Part shown: in pieces, positions 47,214-55,972 of the stretch | Numbering within the stretch: position 1 is the stretch's first letter | How the letters are laid out: every line of letters begins with the position of its first letter | Source: Candidatus Aenigmatarchaeota archaeon | Lineage (GTDB): Archaea; Aenigmatarchaeota; Aenigmatarchaeia; CG10238-14 | Assembly (NCBI GenBank): GCA_018920365.1 | Contig: JAHLMM010000001.1 | Location: 338,165 to 394,136 of the forward strand | DNA length: 55,972 nt | Direction: 5' to 3' | Translations under genes and position numbers: made by a program | The notes under the pieces: model-generated | What the model was told of the DNA's origin: nothing | The model's database searches: none | Seen by the model: only the letters and a program-made list of their open reading frames with translations

Positions 47214-49144
47214 AAAAATACATTATTTTGTTCTCTATTGTTTTTCTAGTTGTATTATCTTTTTTAATAATTCAAAAAAACAGTGGAGTTAAAACTAATG
47301 TAAAGACATTTGCAAATTATGAGGAGCTGGAAAATTTTATTAAATCCTCAGCAATTATGGCACCGCCAAGATATTATGCATTGATGAATTCACAATTAGC
47401 TGTAAAGTCAGAGTCTACTGTAGATTATTCTAAAACAAACATTCAGGTTGAAGGCGTAGATGAAGCCGATATTGTAAAGACAGATGGCAAGTATATTTAT
47501 GCAGTAAAAAATCAAAAAGTTTTTATCACAGAAGCTTATCCTGCTGAAGATTTAAAAATAGTTTCAGTAATAGACATGAAAGATTATCCTCAACAGATTT
47601 TTATTTATGATGATAAGCTTGTTGTTTTTGGACAAAAAATGTATGACTATTCTATTTTACCATATTTTTCAATCTCAAAAACTTTTGTCAATATTTATGA
47701 TATTTCAAATAAAAACGAACCAAAATTGGAAAAGGAAATAACACTGACTGGAAGTTACTTCCAATCAAGAATGATAGACAACTATATTTATGTCATTATA
47801 TCAGATCCAGTTTACTATCAACCACCGAGACCTATACCATTGCCTATGATATCATCTGGGGATGAAACTAGAACAATTCAGCCTAAAGAAATATATTATT
47901 TTGGCTATCCTGATAACTCTTATTCATATACAACAATATTGAGCATTAATTTGGATAATTTGGATTACAATTCAAAAACATTTTTGATTGGAAACACTCA
48001 AACACTTTATGTAAGCAAAGATAACATATATCTTACATATACAAAACATATTAGCGAATATGAAGTGTCAAAAAGATTTATAAAAGAAGTTGTTATTCCA
48101 AACTTGCCAAATGAAGTTGCAGCAAAAGTTGAATCAAAGAATTTTGATGATTATAATGAATTTTATGAAGCAGTAAGAATAATAGATGAATATATTTATA
48201 GTTTGAATGAAAAAGACGAATCTGAATTTATAACAAGAATACAAAAAGAATCTGATGATTTCTATAACAAAATTTCAATAGATAATCAACAAACTATAAT
48301 CAACAAACTATCAATTGAAAACGGTAATGTTGAACTTGTTTCTTCAGGTCAAGTACCAGGCAGTGTTTTAAATCAGTTTTCTATGGACGAGTATGAAGGT
48401 AATTTCAGGGTAGCAACAACTGTTTATGGATTTGAGCAGAGCAAAAACAATGTTTATGTTTTGGATCAAAATTTGAATGTAATAGGCAAAATAGAAGGTA
48501 TTGCAGAAGGTGAAAGAATATATTCTGTAAGATTTATCAATGACAAGGCATATGTTGTAACTTTCAAACAAATAGATCCATTTTTTGTCATTGATTTATC
48601 AGATCCATCAAATCCAGAAGTTTTGGGTTATTTAAAATTACCAGGAGTTTCCGATTATTTACATCCATATGATGAGACGCATTTAATAGGGTTTGGTAGG
48701 GATATTGACGAACAGGGAAGAGTAAAAGGTTTGAAAATTTCAATTTTTGATGTAAGTTCAGTTGACAATCCTGTCGAAATATCAAACTACATAGTTAAAG
48801 GTGAATATACTTATTCAGAAGCTTTGTATGAGCATAAAGCATTTTTGTTCAGTAAGGAAAAGAACTTGCTTGTAATACCCGCAACAATAAATGAAGGAAG
48901 ATTTTATCCATTAAATTCATGGAGTGGATTGCTTGTTTTCAATATCAGTTTGGATGACATAAAAATGAAAGGCAGAATAACTCATGATGGATATTATTAT
49001 CAAATAAGAAGCTTGTATATTGGCGATGTTTTGTATTCAATATCTGAAAGCTATATAAAAGCTAATAGTATTGATGATTTGTCAGAAATAGATCAAGTGC
49101 AACTAGGAAATGCTGTATATCCGTTAAAAGTAACTTCAAAATGA
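47210..49144 (+). CDS. Secreted/anchored beta-propeller protein (PF09826-like)
   Basis: A 644-residue protein with an N-terminal membrane anchor or signal (about 4-22). Then comes 'TNIQVEGVDEADIVKTDGKY', the hallmark of the archaeal/bacterial secreted beta-propeller family (PF09826). The propeller blades run through to the C-terminus ('YSVRFINDKAYVVTFKQIDP', 'FFVIDLSDPSNPEVLGYLKL'). The family is thought to act outside the cell; no enzyme activity is known. Coupled translation with a membrane winged-helix protein suggests a sensor-regulator pair. Confidence 0.85.
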   Translation: MKKYIILFSIVFLVVLSFLIIQKNSGVKTNVKTFANYEELENFIKSSAIMAPPRYYALMNSQLAVKSESTVDYSKTNIQVEGVDEADIVKTDGKYIYAVKNQKVFITEAYPAEDLKIVSVIDMKDYPQQIFIYDDKLVVFGQKMYDYSILPYFSISKTFVNIYDISNKNEPKLEKEITLTGSYFQSRMIDNYIYVIISDPVYYQPPRPIPLPMISSGDETRTIQPKEIYYFGYPDNSYSYTTILSINLDNLDYNSKTFLIGNTQTLYVSKDNIYLTYTKHISEYEVSKRFIKEVVIPNLPNEVAAKVESKNFDDYNEFYEAVRIIDEYIYSLNEKDESEFITRIQKESDDFYNKISIDNQQTIINKLSIENGNVELVSSGQVPGSVLNQFSMDEYEGNFRVATTVYGFEQSKNNVYVLDQNLNVIGKIEGIAEGERIYSVRFINDKAYVVTFKQIDPFFVIDLSDPSNPEVLGYLKLPGVSDYLHPYDETHLIGFGRDIDEQGRVKGLKISIFDVSSVDNPVEISNYIVKGEYTYSEALYEHKAFLFSKEKNLLVIPATINEGRFYPLNSWSGLLVFNISLDDIKMKGRITHDGYYYQIRSLYIGDVLYSISESYIKANSIDDLSEIDQVQLGNAVYPLKVTSK

Positions 49145-49651
49145 TTTTACATTTTTTCCTCTTTCCATTGGTATTATTTCCATTTTTGCATTTTCAAATT
49201 TTCTTTCCATTTCTTTTCCAGAAAAATACCAATCAAGAAATACAGCCAAAGCAGCAACTTCGCTATGTGGTTGTAAAGTAACAGCAACTTGATAATCTAT
49301 CATTTGATAAATGTCAGCAGGAACTTTTTCACTTCCAACTATCAATACAATATCTTTTTCACTTCTTATCTTTTCTATTATATTCGGCAAGTTTACACCA
49401 TACATCGTCAAAAGTATTTTCTTTGATTTGGAATTTTTCAAAAAATTTTTCCAATTTTTTTCATATTCTATTTTGAAATTTCCACCCCATCTGTTAACAA
49501 CATCTATAACACTTTTTTCTGTTTCACTGTCCTTTTCACCACTATAAATCATCTTTTCGCAACCAAAAGCCCTTGCTGTAAGGGCACAATGAGTAGTAAT
49601 TCTTTGATCTCTAAATATTCTGTGTCCTAGTCTTAGCAATGTGATTGACAT
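49136..49651 (-). CDS. trm56: tRNA (cytidine-56-2'-O)-methyltransferase
   Basis: A 171-residue SPOUT enzyme that methylates C56 in the T-loop of archaeal tRNAs. It has the family start 'ITLLRLGHRIFRDQRITTHC', 'RAFGCEKMIYSGEKD', and the SPOUT knot 'VLIVGSEKVPADIYQMIDYQ' with 'VTLQPHSEVAALAVFLDWYF'. It converges with the beta-propeller gene (9-base overlap) and diverges from aIF1A. Confidence 0.93.
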   Translation of the reverse strand: MSITLLRLGHRIFRDQRITTHCALTARAFGCEKMIYSGEKDSETEKSVIDVVNRWGGNFKIEYEKNWKNFLKNSKSKKILLTMYGVNLPNIIEKIRSEKDIVLIVGSEKVPADIYQMIDYQVAVTLQPHSEVAALAVFLDWYFSGKEMERKFENAKMEIIPMERGKNVKSF

Positions 49652-49702
49652 ATACTTATAAACTTTGAAGTAAAACTATTATAAGTTTATTGCGGTGGTA
49701 TT

Positions 49703-50026
49703 TTGAGAAGAGAGGATCAACAACAAACACAAGAGGAAGAAATATTAAGAACCAGAAAACCTCAACAAGGAGAAATATTGGCTATAGTAGTTCAGATGTT
49801 GGGTTCTGATAAATTAAGAGTTGATTGTGATGATGGTAAGGAAAGAATAGCTAGAATACCTGGAAAGTTAAGGAAAAAGATATGGATAAGAGTAGGTGAT
49901 TTGATACTTGTACAACCTTGGAAAGAAATGCCTGATCAAAGAGCAGATGTTGTCTGGAGATATACAAACACACAAGCAAGTTGGCTCCAGAAAAATAATT
50001 ATTTGAAGAGACTAAAGATTGCTTAA
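49703..50026 (+). CDS. Translation initiation factor aIF1A
   Basis: A 107-residue OB-fold factor, 'GEILAIVVQMLGSDKLRVDC', 'RIPGKLRKKIWIRVGDLILV', close to eIF1A. The start is TTG at 49703, with GGTGG 6 bases upstream. The Gln-rich N-terminal tail is typical. It starts a run aIF1A-Rio1-KH protein known from other archaea, followed here by topoisomerase VI. Confidence 0.95.
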   Translation: MRREDQQQTQEEEILRTRKPQQGEILAIVVQMLGSDKLRVDCDDGKERIARIPGKLRKKIWIRVGDLILVQPWKEMPDQRADVVWRYTNTQASWLQKNNYLKRLKIA

Positions 50027-50051
50027 ATTTCTGAAAATAAAATATTAATTT

Positions 50052-50753
50052 ATGAAAGTGGATGAGCTGAAAGTTTATAGAGGTTTAATAGATAACAGAA
50101 CTTTGATGACATTGTATTCATTGTTTAACAAGGGAATAATAAGCGAAATTATAGGAATAATAAAAGAAGGTAAGGAGAGCGGTATTTTTCTAGGCAAAGA
50201 TAAAAACGGAGATAAGATTGCGATAAAAGTCTATAGGACTGTTGCATCAGACTTTAAGAAAATGTGGAAATATTTGATAGCAGACAATAGATTTAGCAAA
50301 ATACGGAAAGACAAAACTTCTATAATCTATTCGTGGTGTTTAAGAGAATTCAGAAATCTTAGCATATGCTTTAACAATGGAGTTAGTTGTCCAAAACCAA
50401 TTTATGCAAAAAATAATGTTTTGTTGATGAGTTTTATTGGTGATGACAACCCAGCTGGAAGAATGATAGATACTTTAGTTGGAAAAAAAGAGTATGATTT
50501 TATAATAAAACAGATTGCAAAGATAGCAAAATCAGGCATAGTTCACGGTGATTTAAGTCCGTATAATATCCTTATGCATAAAAAACCAGTTATAATAGAT
50601 TTTAGTCATGGTACAAGTATAAAAAGTATTTTTGCAGATGAAATGCTGAAAAAAGACATTCAAAATATAAATTCATACTTTAACAAATTAGGCACATCAA
50701 CTGTTGATACTGATAGAGTTTATGAAAAAATAATTACAAAGGTGAAAAAATGA
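50052..50753 (+). CDS. rio1: Rio1-type serine protein kinase
   Basis: A 233-residue atypical kinase: nucleotide loop 'IIKEGKESGIFLGKD', catalytic Lys in 'DKIAIKVYRT', catalytic loop 'VHGDLSPYNIL' and metal loop 'VIIDFSHGT' (family often IDVSQ). It works in small-subunit maturation. The KH-protein gene overlaps its stop by 4 bases. Slightly shorter than most archaeal Rio1. Confidence 0.92.
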   Translation: MKVDELKVYRGLIDNRTLMTLYSLFNKGIISEIIGIIKEGKESGIFLGKDKNGDKIAIKVYRTVASDFKKMWKYLIADNRFSKIRKDKTSIIYSWCLREFRNLSICFNNGVSCPKPIYAKNNVLLMSFIGDDNPAGRMIDTLVGKKEYDFIIKQIAKIAKSGIVHGDLSPYNILMHKKPVIIDFSHGTSIKSIFADEMLKKDIQNINSYFNKLGTSTVDTDRVYEKIITKVKK

Positions 50754-51250
50754 TAGATTTTATTAAAGTGCCACAAAAATATAGAAAAATACTTTTGAAG
50801 AATCAGGAATTAAAAAGTGAGATAGAAAGGGCTACAAACACAAAACTCTCTATAAAAGATGATGTTGAAATAGAGGGAGAAGGGTTTGATGTTTTTGTTG
50901 CCAAAAATGTTTTAAAAGCTTTTAGCAGGGGATTTTCTGTACAAGATGCATTAAAATTGCTTGACGATAATTATTCTATAGACATAATAAATTTGTCAGA
51001 TTTTGTGAACACAGATAATAGAATGAAGGTTATTGCTTCAAGAATAATAGGCAGTCAAGGAAAAACAAAGAAATATATAGAAAGATATACAAATACTAAA
51101 ATTGCGGTGTCAGGAAAAACAGTGTCTATCATAGGCACATGGGATCAAGTTAATAAAGCAAGAGAAGCAATAATGATGTTTATAAAAGGAAGCTCACACA
51201 AAACCGTTTATAGATGGCTTGAACAAAATTCAAAGGTGGTAGATTGGTAG
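50750..51250 (+). CDS. KH-domain RNA-binding protein (Dim2/Krr1-like)
   Basis: A 166-residue protein with two KH units. The second carries the GxxG loop in 'IIGSQGKTKKYIERYTNTKI' (about 101-120) and ends 'VSIIGTWDQVNKAREAIMMF'. Archaeal homologues are partners of Rio1 in ribosome assembly, like Dim2/Pno1. Its stop overlaps the top6B start. Confidence 0.9.
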   Translation: MIDFIKVPQKYRKILLKNQELKSEIERATNTKLSIKDDVEIEGEGFDVFVAKNVLKAFSRGFSVQDALKLLDDNYSIDIINLSDFVNTDNRMKVIASRIIGSQGKTKKYIERYTNTKIAVSGKTVSIIGTWDQVNKAREAIMMFIKGSSHKTVYRWLEQNSKVVDW

Positions 51251-52869
51251 AAGATGTTTCAAAAACAGCAGAAGAAATGGCTAAAGAACAGAGAGCTGTT
51301 TCTGTTTCAGAGTTTTTTGAAAGAAATAGACATTTACTTGGTTATGATAATCCAACAAAAGCGTTATTGACAGTTGTAAAAGAAATGGTTGATAATTCTT
51401 TGGATGCTTGCGAAGAAGCTAGGATATTACCAAAAATATATGTAGAAATAAAACAAAAAACACCAGAAATTTTTCATGTTGTTAGCAAAGATAATGGCCC
51501 TGGAATTGTAGATAAACAGATACCATTTACAATGGCAAAATTGTTATATGGAAGTAAATTTTTCAAGCTTTATCAGTCTCGTGGTCAGCAAGGTCTTGGC
51601 ATAAAGGGATGTGTTTTGTATTCACAACTAACAACAGGCAAACCAACAACTGTTATTTCTAGCATAGGTGACGGCAAAACATCTTATTATGAATTAATGG
51701 TTGATGTGAAAAGAAATGAACCTAATATAATAACACATAGAGTGGAAGAAGATGGTAGAATTTGGCATGGTTTAAAAATAGAAATGGACATAGAGGGAAG
51801 ATATATAGAAAGTAAAACATCTGTCAATGAGTATATAAGACAAACAGCAATTGCAAACCCATATGCTGAGATAATATTTGACGGACCTAATGGTAAAATA
51901 GAATATCCTAGAACAGCTAATGTACTGCCACCTTTGCCAAAAGAGATAAAACCACATCCTCACGGAATAGAACTTGGAATGTTTAGAAGAATGCTTGAAT
52001 CAACAAAATCAAGAAATATTGTTGGTTTTCTTGTAAACGATTTTTCAAGAGTTGGTAGAAATTCTGCTGAAGAAGTTTGTAAACTGGCTGGTATAGATCA
52101 AAACAAAAATCCTTCACAAATAAGCAATGAAGAGTCTGAAGTTCTTTTCAAAGCGTTAAAAAAAGTCAAATTAATGAGACCGCCAACTGATTGTCTCTCT
52201 CCGTTAGGTGAGGATTTGCTATTAAAAGGCATGCAAAAGGAAATAAAAGCAGAATTTTTTGCAGCAATAACAAGACCAACATCTGTTTATAGAGGAAATC
52301 CATTTGTAGTTGAGTGTGCTATAGCATATGGTGGAGAGCTACCTCAAGATAGTTCTGTTGAGGTGATGAGACTTTCAAACAAAGTTCCTTTGCTGTATCA
52401 GGCAGGCGATTGCGCAATAACAAAAGCAATAGCTACAACTGACTGGAAAAGGTATGGTTTGCAACAATCTGGAAAAAGTTTGCCATCTGGTCCTGCTGTT
52501 ATAATGGTTCATTTTGCATCAGTCTGGGTTCCTTATGTTTCTGAAAGCAAACAAGCATTAGCAGCTTATCCTGCTATAATGAAAGAGATAAAGTTAGGTT
52601 TGCAAGAGCTTGGAAGAAGGCTACAAAAGCATGTTTCAGGTAAAAGAAAGGCTGAGATGCAAAAGAAGAGAAGAAAAATATTTGAGAGATATATACCTGA
52701 GGTTGCCAAGTCTTTAGAAGAGTTAGCTGATATTAAGAAAGAGATAATACAAAAAAAATTGATTGAGATGATAGAGAAAAAAACTGTTAAGATTGATGAG
52801 GTAGAAGAAAATGTCGAGGAAGGAAGTGGAAGAAAAGTTAGTGAAGTTAGGGAAGAAGATAGTGAGTGA
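51244..52869 (+). CDS. top6B: DNA topoisomerase VI subunit B
   Basis: A 541-residue GHKL ATPase subunit: 'VKEMVDNSLDACEEA' (N box), 'SKDNGPGIV' and 'SRGQQGLGIKGCVL' (G2 loop), plus 'YQAGDCAITKAI' with the transducer domain. The start is TTG at 51244 with AGGTGG 5 bases upstream. Together with subunit A it relaxes and decatenates DNA. Overlaps top6A by 59 bases. Confidence 0.96.
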   Translation: MVEDVSKTAEEMAKEQRAVSVSEFFERNRHLLGYDNPTKALLTVVKEMVDNSLDACEEARILPKIYVEIKQKTPEIFHVVSKDNGPGIVDKQIPFTMAKLLYGSKFFKLYQSRGQQGLGIKGCVLYSQLTTGKPTTVISSIGDGKTSYYELMVDVKRNEPNIITHRVEEDGRIWHGLKIEMDIEGRYIESKTSVNEYIRQTAIANPYAEIIFDGPNGKIEYPRTANVLPPLPKEIKPHPHGIELGMFRRMLESTKSRNIVGFLVNDFSRVGRNSAEEVCKLAGIDQNKNPSQISNEESEVLFKALKKVKLMRPPTDCLSPLGEDLLLKGMQKEIKAEFFAAITRPTSVYRGNPFVVECAIAYGGELPQDSSVEVMRLSNKVPLLYQAGDCAITKAIATTDWKRYGLQQSGKSLPSGPAVIMVHFASVWVPYVSESKQALAAYPAIMKEIKLGLQELGRRLQKHVSGKRKAEMQKKRRKIFERYIPEVAKSLEELADIKKEIIQKKLIEMIEKKTVKIDEVEENVEEGSGRKVSEVREEDSE

Positions 52870-53890
52870 TATTGATAAAGGAAACAATCCTGCTATAGAG
52901 ATACCTATACGTAGCCTTTCAAATATTGTTTTTGATGAAAAAACAAGACTGCTTAAATTGGGAGATAAAACTGCTAAAAGATATTTTTTCAACGTAGCTC
53001 AAGCCAAAAGTTTTATGCAAACATTACTTGTTGCCAGTTTTTGCAGAGATATTGTAAAAGAAAATATTCATACGAGCATAAGAGATATGTATTATAATTT
53101 GAAGAGGACACTAGAAGAATCTGATGAAAATACCTTTGATGAGCAAGCTGAAAGCGATCCTATAATTGTTGATTTGGAAACATCTCTAGGTGTTTTAAGA
53201 GAGCAACTGCATTTAATAGCAGATAGAAAGGGAGTAGTTGCTGGTAATGTTGTTATTGAAGATAGGGGTGATGAAATAGATTGGTCAAAACTTGGAAGTG
53301 GTGGTTGGTCAATACCATCAGCTGTTGAAGATATAAAATTCAAAAAAGTTAAGGCTGATTTTATTTTGGTAATTGAAAAAAATGCTGGTTTTGAAAGATT
53401 GCATGAAGATAAATTTTGGAAAAAGTATAATTGCATTCTAGTCGGTACAGGTGGACAGCCAGCTAGGGGAACGAGAAGATTGATAAAAAGATTGGCTGTT
53501 GAACATGAGTTGCCTGTATATGTTATGACAGATTCAGATTCATACGGATGGTATATTTATTCTGTTATCAAAAGCGGTAGTATGGCATTGGCTCATGCAT
53601 CTGATGAATTAGGAACACCGAATGTAAAGTTTATTGGCTTGACGATAAGTGATATTGAAAAATATGGGTTGCAAAAATCGACTATTAAAGCAACTGAGCA
53701 AGATTTGAAAAGAGCTAAAGAGCTTTTAGAATATCCTTGGCTTGATTATAAAGAATGGAAAAGAGAGATAAAATTAATGCTTCAAAAGAAGGTAAAAGCT
53801 GAAATCGAAGCTTTGTCTGCAAGAGGGTTGAAATTTTTGTCAGAAGTTTATTTGCCAGAGAAAATAGAAAAGAAGCAGTTTTTGCCATGA
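52811..53890 (+). CDS. top6A: DNA topoisomerase VI subunit A
   Basis: A 359-residue Spo11-type cleavage subunit: catalytic Tyr in 'TSIRDMYYNLKRT' (Tyr94/95), Toprim 'ILVIEKNAGFERL' (Glu) and 'YVMTDSDSYGWYIYSV' (Asp-x-Asp). The ATG lies 59 bases inside top6B in another frame. Confidence 0.96.
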   Translation: MSRKEVEEKLVKLGKKIVSDIDKGNNPAIEIPIRSLSNIVFDEKTRLLKLGDKTAKRYFFNVAQAKSFMQTLLVASFCRDIVKENIHTSIRDMYYNLKRTLEESDENTFDEQAESDPIIVDLETSLGVLREQLHLIADRKGVVAGNVVIEDRGDEIDWSKLGSGGWSIPSAVEDIKFKKVKADFILVIEKNAGFERLHEDKFWKKYNCILVGTGGQPARGTRRLIKRLAVEHELPVYVMTDSDSYGWYIYSVIKSGSMALAHASDELGTPNVKFIGLTISDIEKYGLQKSTIKATEQDLKRAKELLEYPWLDYKEWKREIKLMLQKKVKAEIEALSARGLKFLSEVYLPEKIEKKQFLP

Positions 53891-54082
53891 TTATTTAAAA
53901 TGAACTAACTTTTCATCTGTTAATTCTTCTAATTTTTTTGCAAGTTTATCTACATTTATACCATAATTTTTCCCAAGAAATATTGCCTTTTTAAGTAGAT
54001 CTATGTCAAACTCTTCTGTACCTAAATCTATCAGTTCATTATATCTAGCAATAACTAATTCTATTTCCTCTTTTTCAGACAC
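53891..54082 (-). CDS. Small acidic helical protein, 63 aa
   Basis: GTG start at 54082, with GAGG 8 bases upstream; stop abuts the top6A stop. Acidic, fully helical, 'EEIELVIARYNELIDLGTEE' then 'IDLLKKAIFLGKNYGINVDK'. No family recognised. Confidence 0.55.
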   Translation of the reverse strand: MSEKEEIELVIARYNELIDLGTEEFDIDLLKKAIFLGKNYGINVDKLAKKLEELTDEKLVHFK

Positions 54083-54091
54083 AGAAATTCC

Positions 54092-54154
54092 TCATTTTTT
54101 CTTTTTTGGTTTTTCCTTCTTCCCAAAAAGTTTTTTAAACCATTCCAGACACAT
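54092..54154 (-). CDS. Possible 20-aa amphipathic, Lys-rich peptide
   Basis: ATG 54154 to TGA 54092, starting MCLEWFKKLFGKK and ending in a run of lysines. The stop supplies part of the binding site for the 63-residue gene after it. The helix would be amphipathic and could bind membrane or nucleic acid. Too short for certainty. Confidence 0.3.
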   Translation of the reverse strand: MCLEWFKKLFGKKEKPKKKK

Positions 54155-54256
54155 AGTGTATCACTATATAATTTGATTTGTAACTTTTAATTGTTTATTA
54201 GAATTTAATATTAAATAGAAAAAAATTTAATAAAAAATAAAAGAAAAATTTCTGTT

Positions 54257-54565
54257 TTAACTTTTTGTCAAGACAATGCTTATTGTGGAAACATTTACTT
54301 TATTTCCACCGTCTACTGCTCTTTCTTCTGTTCCTATTTCGATGCTTTTAACTTTGACATCGCCTAGGAACTTGTTTTTCACAATTTCAGCAACGTCTAC
54401 AGCTCTGGAAATTGATTTTCCTCTTGCCTTGACGTTTACTTCTTTAATGCCGCCTGTGAATTGTGTTATTACGGCCAACACATAAGACATTGCCGGTTTT
54501 TTACCGACAAAAATCACATTGTCTCCTGGTTTTACAGTATTTTCTGCTTTCTTTTTTTCTGCCAT
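54257..54565 (-). CDS. albA: DNA/RNA-binding protein Alba
   Basis: A 102-residue Alba protein: '[20 protein letters not shown]' with the conserved Lys that Sir2/Pat control in Sulfolobus, '[20 protein letters not shown]' and the beta-hairpin '[20 protein letters not shown]'. It coats DNA or RNA as dimers. AGGTG stands upstream of the ATG. It likely shares nucleoid duties with the histone at 1.1 kb. The gap 54155-54256 holds only AT-rich sequence, probably terminator. Confidence 0.95.
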   Translation of the reverse strand: MAEKKKAENTVKPGDNVIFVGKKPAMSYVLAVITQFTGGIKEVNVKARGKSISRAVDVAEIVKNKFLGDVKVKSIEIGTEERAVDGGNKVNVSTISIVLTKS

Positions 54566-54634
54566 CTATTCACCTCTCTAGTTTTGTTGTTAAATCAACT
54601 AATAAAATAAAAAGAATAGATTTAAAATTTACTA

Positions 54635-55573
54635 TTAATCTTTCTTTTCTGATTGCTTCTCTATTTCTTCTTCTAGTCCTAGCTTTTCTATCAATTCTTT
54701 ATATCTATTTCTGATTGTAACTTCTGTGACATTTATGATGCTTGCTACCTCTCTTTGTGTTCTCTTTTCACCTGTTAATACACATGCTATGTATATTGCT
54801 GCTGCAGCAACACCTGTAGGACCTTTACCACTTGTTATGTCCATTTTCTTTGCTTTATCTAGTATTTTTATTGCCATTGCCTGTACTTTATCGCTCAAGT
54901 TTAACATTGAACAGAATCTTGGTACAAAGTCCTTTGGATCTGATGGCAATATCCTTATCTTTAACTCTCTTGAGATATATCTGTATGTTCTTCCTATTTC
55001 TCTTTTCTCAAGACCAGAAGCTTCTGCTACTTCATCTAGCGTTCTTGGACTTTCGAATTGCCTTGAAACACCATAGACTAGAGCTGCTATAACACTTTCA
55101 ATCGACCTTCCCCTTACCAAGCCTTTGTCAACTGCCTCTTCATAATATCTTGCTATCCTTTCATGTACTGGTTTTGGTATGTTAAGGAATGAAACCATTC
55201 TTTGCAATTCAGACAAAGCAAATGACAAGTTTCTGTCTTTGCTTTCTATCAACCTTTTATGCCATTTTTTTAGCCTGTAATATTGTGCCCTTTTCTTTCC
55301 TGGCACTTTATACAGTTCGCCTAAACCTTTACCAATTTCTGTTGTCAAACCTTTGTCATGCTTTGTAAATGTCAATGGCGCACCTGTTCTAGCTCTATCA
55401 GACATTTGCTCAGAATCAAAAGCTCTCCATTCTTGACCTCTGTCTATCATATCCTCTTTTAATACTAGTCCACAGCTTGAACAGATCAACTCCCCTCTAG
55501 CTTCATCTTCTATAAATTGTGTTCCGCCACATTCAGGGCATTCTTTGTGTTCTTTAGAGCCTTTAAACTTCAT
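54635..55573 (-). CDS. tfb: Transcription initiation factor B (TFB)
   Basis: A 312-residue TFIIB homologue. N-terminal zinc ribbon 'CPECGGTQFIEDEARGELIC' continuing SSCG (13-36), B-reader 'RAFDSEQMSDRARTGAPL', then two cyclin folds (about 110-200, 205-300), the second ending in a helix-turn-helix 'VTEVTIRNRYKELIEKLG' that reads the BRE. It recruits RNA polymerase with TBP. Confidence 0.96.
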   Translation of the reverse strand: MKFKGSKEHKECPECGGTQFIEDEARGELICSSCGLVLKEDMIDRGQEWRAFDSEQMSDRARTGAPLTFTKHDKGLTTEIGKGLGELYKVPGKKRAQYYRLKKWHKRLIESKDRNLSFALSELQRMVSFLNIPKPVHERIARYYEEAVDKGLVRGRSIESVIAALVYGVSRQFESPRTLDEVAEASGLEKREIGRTYRYISRELKIRILPSDPKDFVPRFCSMLNLSDKVQAMAIKILDKAKKMDITSGKGPTGVAAAAIYIACVLTGEKRTQREVASIINVTEVTIRNRYKELIEKLGLEEEIEKQSEKKD

Positions 55574-55712
55574 ATACTATCACCTATAAGTAAGTATAGA
55601 AAAGCTTTTAAGCCTTTCGGTATGCTTTAATTAATTGAAAAATATTATTTATAAAATTATGCTTTTTAGCTACTATAATTTTCTTATTTTAACAATAGAA
55701 TAATTAAATAGC

Positions 55713-55972
55713 ATGTCTAAGGATAAAAAAGCTTTGATAGAAGCCGCATTGTTTATGACGGCTCAACCTTTGAGCTTAAGAGAGCTTTCCAAAGTAGCTG
55801 GAATAAGTTCTGAGGAAAAGATAAAGGATATTCTAGATCAAATAAAACAAGAGTTAGATAAGGAAAACAGAGGCATTGAGCTTGCTGTTTTACCAGGCGG
55901 CTATCAACTTAGAGTAAAACAAGAATTTATAGATAAAGTTGCCAGTTTGACACCACATTCTGATCTTAGTGA
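55713..55972 (+). CDS. scpB: Segregation and condensation protein ScpB (partial, N-terminus)
   Basis: The frame starts at ATG 55713 and runs off the window. 'ALIEAALFMTAQPLSLRELS' and 'NRGIELAVLPGGYQLRVKQE' match the first winged helix of ScpB, the kleisin-associated partner of SMC-ScpA. AT-rich sequence before it (55640-55710) is shared with the divergent tfb gene. Confidence 0.85.
   Translation, partial: MSKDKKALIEAALFMTAQPLSLRELSKVAGISSEEKIKDILDQIKQELDKENRGIELAVLPGGYQLRVKQEFIDKVASLTPHSDLS

Noticed and set aside
54726-55092. Plus-strand frames of 86-116 codons within tfb
   Set aside because: Shadows of the TFB gene.

Overview
The window is chromosomal DNA from an AT-rich archaeon, probably a small-genome (DPANN-like) lineage. 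The archaeal assignment rests on a 67-residue histone, Alba, TFB, SecY with a DUF106 insertase, aRF1, aIF1, aIF1A, aIF5A, topoisomerase VI, eukaryote-type ribosomal proteins (L19e, L32e, L34e, S4e, S24e, S27ae), a type II GAPDH, a geranylgeranyl reductase and intron-bearing tRNAs. Genes are tightly packed, start/stop overlaps are frequent, TTG and GTG starts are common, and GGTG-type ribosome binding sites recur. The lineage is an inference; no rRNA gene is present to fix it.

Layout. 1-9 kb: end of a surface-protein operon, histone, aIF5A, PqqD-like and PRC-barrel proteins, tRNA-Ser/Val/Glu, GAPDH, NAD(P)HX dehydratase, an enolase-like protein, a MinD-like ATPase, and tRNA-Cys directly followed by cysS. 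9-16.7 kb (minus strand): two HIT proteins, a PF04008 protein, tRNA-Gly, then S8-L6-L32e-L19e-L18-S5-L30-L15-SecY-DUF106-L34e. 16.7-26.2 kb (plus strand): L3-L4-L23-L2-S19-L22-S3-L29-aIF1, then after the opposed pcm gene Rpp29, S17, L14, L24, S4e, L5, a small unknown gene, S14 and a prepilin peptidase. The usual spc order is thus broken between S14 and S8 and the halves point away from each other. 26-35 kb: SerRS, ValRS, aRF1, S24e, S27ae, a SpoIIM-type membrane protein, tRNA-Ser and tRNA-Trp, geranylgeranyl reductase and membrane proteins.

35.1-42.5 kb is an integrated mobile element of about 7.4 kb. It is bounded by a 13-bp direct repeat that matches the 3' end of an intron-containing tRNA-Thr gene. 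It carries a tyrosine integrase, a divergent MCM-like AAA+ protein with an unusual P-loop, a small protein with a GINS-type B domain translationally coupled to it, a ribbon-helix-helix/HerA-like ATPase fusion, several tiny zinc-finger and ribbon-helix-helix proteins, a repeat-rich candidate origin, and a short protein with two membrane segments that resembles spindle-shaped-virus capsid proteins. It looks like a plasmid or provirus with its own MCM-GINS replication module, and it is the most novel system here.

42.6-56 kb: membrane-anchored adhesion-like proteins, photolyase, MgtC-like protein, a membrane-bound winged-helix regulator coupled to a secreted beta-propeller protein, Trm56, aIF1A, Rio1 kinase, a KH protein, topoisomerase VI B and A, Alba, TFB and the start of scpB.

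Other notable points: aRF1 has GGW where GGQ is expected; tRNA-Glu and tRNA-Cys carry 16-18-nt insertions in the D-arm that offer an alternative D-stem; and the enolase-like protein lacks two standard active-site loops.
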